From H111-94 sp034436045 (GTDB lineage Bacteria; Chloroflexota; Ktedonobacteria; Ktedonobacterales; Ktedonobacteraceae), in NCBI GenBank assembly GCA_034436045.1, contig DAOTVZ010000084.1, positions 1 through 64,000 of the forward strand: DNA of 64,000 bases. The letters run 5' to 3'. How positions within the stretch are numbered: position 1 is the first letter of the stretch; each line of letters starts with the position of its first letter. Position numbers and translations under genes: made by a program. The notes beneath the pieces are model-generated. The model had not been told where the DNA came from and searched no databases. It was given only the letters and a program-made list of their open reading frames with translations. Below, piece after piece: positions 61,488-64,000 of the stretch.

Positions 61488-62870
61488 ATGGAAGTCTCTG
61501 ATATGCCGGGGGGCATAGGTGCCAGTTCCCCGACTACCGACGCAAAGCAGCGCAGGCTCTCGCTCTTTAGTATTTTTAATATTAATGCCTTCTGGTTGGC
61601 GAATAATTTTCACTGGCAGGCATTGCTGGCCGTTGTCATCCCCAGTATGGTGGCTCATTTTCTCGACCCGGCCAATAAAAGCATCAATCTGGCTATCGTC
61701 GTCAGCGCGGGCACGTTTGTGGCTGTCGTTGTCAACCCGTTAGCAGGCGCGATCTCCGACCATGTTGGTTTTCATATGGGGCGTCGCCGTCCATTCATGC
61801 TCATCGGCACTATCGTCAATGTCATTGTGCTGGTCGTTTTTGCCTTCTCGCCCTTCTGGTTCTCTTCCGGCGTGCTGCTATTCACTTTCGCGCTCCTCTT
61901 CCTGTTACTCCAGATCAGTAATAACGTCGCTAATTCGCCCTGGAGCGCGATTATTGCTGATAAAGTACCGGGCGATCAGCGTGGGCTGGCCTCTGGTTTC
62001 TACGGTCTGCTAACGCTTATCGGCACCATTCTCGGCTCCGTGCTGGCTGGTATTGTTCTCGGCAATGGTGTTAATGCCAATAACATGCTTGTCTACCGCA
62101 ACGCCGTTGTAGAGATGTTTGCTATCATCGCCGCCGTGCAGATTGTTTTCGTCGCCTATACTGTTTTTACCGTCAAAGAGGTGCCATTAGCGCCAGAAAA
62201 ACGCGGTGATTTCAACCTCTTGCGCATCCTCAAACGCTTCTTCTTTAAGCCGACGCAATACCCCGACCTGTCCTGGGTGTTACTGGCGCGTTTCCTAGTG
62301 ACAATGGGCATCTGGAGCGTCTATTACTTTCTCACGTACTATTTTAATGATGTTCTTGGCGGCCCCGGCGTGCGCACCATCATCTTCAACACACCATTTA
62401 GCGGCGAGCAGTTCAATGGCGCGCTGTTCCAACCGGTGATTGTCCTGCTTGCTCTGCCTACGGCTCTACTGGCGGGCTGGGCTTCAGATCACTGGGGCCG
62501 CAAGGGGCTGGTCTATCTCTCCGGCGCGATGATGGCGATGGTTTGTGCTATCTTCATCTTCTTCCAGAACCAGTATGCCGCGCTGATCGGAGGGGCCTTC
62601 TTTGGCATCGGCTACGGAGCTTACACCAGTGTGGACTGGGCGCTGACAACCGATGTGTTGCCACCCACTGACGAGGCTGGTAAGTATATGGGGATCTGGT
62701 CGGCGGTCGGCATTCTGCCCCAGGTCGTGGGATTGCTGATCGGAGGGGTGGTATTGCAACTCCTGAAGAGCATCCCGCACCACTTTGGTTACACATCGCT
62801 TTTCATACTGACTGTCATCTACATCGTCCTGGGAACCGTTGTTGTCAAACAGGTGAAAGGTGCGCATTGA
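61488..62870 (+). CDS. MFS transporter (sugar/H+ symporter-like)
   Basis: 460 residues from the ATG at 61488 (AGAGGTG upstream); an ATG at 61431 is also in frame. Twelve hydrophobic segments. The loop-2 motif is ISDHVGFHMGRRRPFMLIG and the matching C-half loop is WASDHWGRKGLVYLSG. NSPWSAIIADKVPGDQRGLAS in helix 5-6 and GYGAYTSVDWALTTDVLPP in the C-half resemble SLC45/GPH-type sugar transporters (the D-W-A-L-x-x-D signature). The substrate is probably a sugar, not proven. TGATACAAT at 61392-61400 is a promoter-like -10. A glycosidase gene follows, which fits a carbohydrate context. Confidence 0.88.
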   Translation: MEVSDMPGGIGASSPTTDAKQRRLSLFSIFNINAFWLANNFHWQALLAVVIPSMVAHFLDPANKSINLAIVVSAGTFVAVVVNPLAGAISDHVGFHMGRRRPFMLIGTIVNVIVLVVFAFSPFWFSSGVLLFTFALLFLLLQISNNVANSPWSAIIADKVPGDQRGLASGFYGLLTLIGTILGSVLAGIVLGNGVNANNMLVYRNAVVEMFAIIAAVQIVFVAYTVFTVKEVPLAPEKRGDFNLLRILKRFFFKPTQYPDLSWVLLARFLVTMGIWSVYYFLTYYFNDVLGGPGVRTIIFNTPFSGEQFNGALFQPVIVLLALPTALLAGWASDHWGRKGLVYLSGAMMAMVCAIFIFFQNQYAALIGGAFFGIGYGAYTSVDWALTTDVLPPTDEAGKYMGIWSAVGILPQVVGLLIGGVVLQLLKSIPHHFGYTSLFILTVIYIVLGTVVVKQVKGAH

Positions 62871-63007
62871 TCTATAATAGGTATCTATCACTGCTATCCC
62901 CTTCTCTCCTGTTGTATAAGACATTGGTCATCTATAAGGTGCAGGGTAGAACGAAAATAGAGCTTGTTCGTTGCTACAATAGATACAAACACATAAGGGG
63001 ATAACTC

Positions 63008-64000
63008 ATGCGACCACAAACGGAGCAAGGTGAGATAAGGAAGCGTCGCCTCGCACTGGCATTAATGGTTGTTGCCGCTGCCCTGCTCATCGTGCTGGCG
63101 GGCTATGCTGCGATTACCTATCTCTCGCCCAGGTCTTCGATAGCTCAGAAGCAGCAGCAAACACCGACATCTGCTACACGAGTGAGCGGTACCGCCGATG
63201 CCAGGGCGACGACCAGCACGCAGGTTCCATCGCCTTTGCTCTTCGGTACCAACCTTGGCCTGTTCAATGCCAATGATCAGTTTCTCACATCAGATACAAC
63301 ACGTCAGATGATGCAACAGATGCATGTGCGCATCATCCGCATACCGGTACGAGATAATCTGCCGCTGAGCCTTACGATTCAGGCGGCGCAAGATGCAAAG
63401 AGTATCGGTGCGGTGCCGCTCATTGTGCTGGAAGGTATGCGCAGCCCGCAGCCGCTACAGGCCGATAGCCAGATTGTGCAGGCTATGAATGGCATCTTTG
63501 GGAATAGCGTGGTCTATTATGAATTTGGCAACGAAGATGATTGGAATGGCCTGCCCATCGACCGCTATACGGCTGGCTGGAATCAGATCATTCCGCAGTT
63601 AAAGAAACTGGCGTTGAATGGCAAGTTCGTCGGGCCGGTCAGTTACCAGTATAGCCATGACAACCTGACGGCTTTTTTGCAAGGTGCCAATCCGCGTCCC
63701 GATGCCATTAGCTGGCACGAATATACCTGTAGCTACAAAGACCCGGCGGATCAGTGCCTTGCCAACATCGATAAATGGACAACTCATATCGCCGATGCAC
63801 GAACCGTTATGCTGTCTACAATAGGCACAACGTTGCCGATTATGATTACCGAGTGGAATTATGCCGCTGACCAATCAGTGCAGAACAATGGTCAACCCTA
63901 TGCCGATAACAAATACAATAATGCAGCTTTTATGACGCAGTGGACTACCAGAGCGTTGCAAACGCTCGCCGCGAATGGCGTCTTTGCGTCTATGCAATAT
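63008..64000 (+). CDS. Membrane-anchored clan GH-A glycoside hydrolase (3' end outside window)
   Basis: The ATG at 63008 (AAGGGG upstream) opens a frame that runs through the window end: 331 residues visible. The N-terminus is basic, then one TM/signal-anchor (LALALMVVAAALLIVLAGYA, ~15-35) and a Gln/Thr/Ser linker, so the enzyme faces outside. The domain begins near 78 (LLFGTNLGLFNAND). Clan GH-A features: strand-4 acid/base in YYEFGNEDDWNG, then ISWHEYTC, and strand-7 nucleophile in PIMITEWNYA. This resembles GH39/GH5-like or GH79-like enzymes; the family cannot be fixed. TGCTACAAT (62972-62980) is a likely extended -10. Confidence 0.8.
   Translation, partial: MRPQTEQGEIRKRRLALALMVVAAALLIVLAGYAAITYLSPRSSIAQKQQQTPTSATRVSGTADARATTSTQVPSPLLFGTNLGLFNANDQFLTSDTTRQMMQQMHVRIIRIPVRDNLPLSLTIQAAQDAKSIGAVPLIVLEGMRSPQPLQADSQIVQAMNGIFGNSVVYYEFGNEDDWNGLPIDRYTAGWNQIIPQLKKLALNGKFVGPVSYQYSHDNLTAFLQGANPRPDAISWHEYTCSYKDPADQCLANIDKWTTHIADARTVMLSTIGTTLPIMITEWNYAADQSVQNNGQPYADNKYNNAAFMTQWTTRALQTLAANGVFASMQY

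Noticed and set aside
1..64000. tRNA, rRNA, tmRNA, complete CRISPR array, prophage or insertion sequence
   Set aside because: Looked for T-loop signatures, repeat arrays, integrases and transposases on both strands; none could be supported by reading.

Overview
The window is one contiguous, gene-dense stretch of bacterial chromosome (mixed strands, short gaps, GC visibly above 50 percent in most genes). No rRNA, tRNA, phage or insertion sequence is visible. The gene mix suggests a Chloroflexota bacterium, most likely of the Ktedonobacteria: a cyanobacterium-like Pix/Tax chemosensory operon, many small zinc-ribbon proteins, a deoxyhypusine-synthase-like polyamine cluster, menaquinone genes and split complex-I-like subunits. 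That placement is inference from style and content, not from a marker gene.

Layout. 1-5.3 kb: end of a TetR regulator, smpB plus a hotdog thioesterase, then an MMPL exporter translationally coupled to an AttH/CrtC-like lipoprotein. 5.9-20.3 kb: a GAF/PAS histidine kinase and OmpR-type regulator, followed by a full chemosensory operon (PATAN/DUF4388 protein, two CheY-like receivers, CheW, PilJ-like MCP, giant hybrid CheA, small coiled-coil protein) in the order of the cyanobacterial pixGHIJL/tax loci. 20.4-26.9 kb: leuB, and divergently a redox operon of NuoB, a NuoI/NuoE-like fusion, NuoF and an 802-residue ferredoxin/GltD-type flavoprotein. 27-34 kb: LysE exporter, GH1 glycosidase, PRC/BON protein, PLP lyase, cysteine-free redoxin, Nudix hydrolase. 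34-36.7 kb: zinc-ribbon proteins, one a membrane-anchored pseudokinase. 36.8-39.7 kb: menG, polyprenyl diphosphate synthase and a PflX-like radical SAM protein. 39.8-42.5 kb: a wholly disordered protein and a lipoprotein. 42.6-45.5 kb: polyamine genes (agmatinase, AdoMet decarboxylase, deoxyhypusine/homospermidine synthase-like). 45.8-48.9 kb: Rpn-type nuclease with a duplicated remnant, uvrB. 49-54.1 kb: a ClpN/pseudo-AAA/zinc-ribbon protein, more zinc-ribbon and coiled-coil proteins, class I aldolase. 54.4-58.1 kb: an AT-richer type IIS restriction-modification island with two adenine methylases and an AlwI-like nuclease. 58.1-61.3 kb: a tightly packed aroQ-aroA-aroK-aroE operon of divergent shikimate enzymes. 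61.4-64 kb: an MFS transporter and the start of a membrane-anchored clan GH-A glycosidase running off the end.

The strongest leads for undescribed biology are the NuoB-NuoI/E-NuoF-GltD redox module, which lacks the quinone-reducing and proton-pumping subunits of complex I and resembles bifurcating transhydrogenases; the pseudo-AAA protein with ClpN repeats and zinc ribbons; and the zinc-ribbon pseudokinase. Coordinates of starts were re-chosen from ribosome binding sites where the longest reading frame was implausible.
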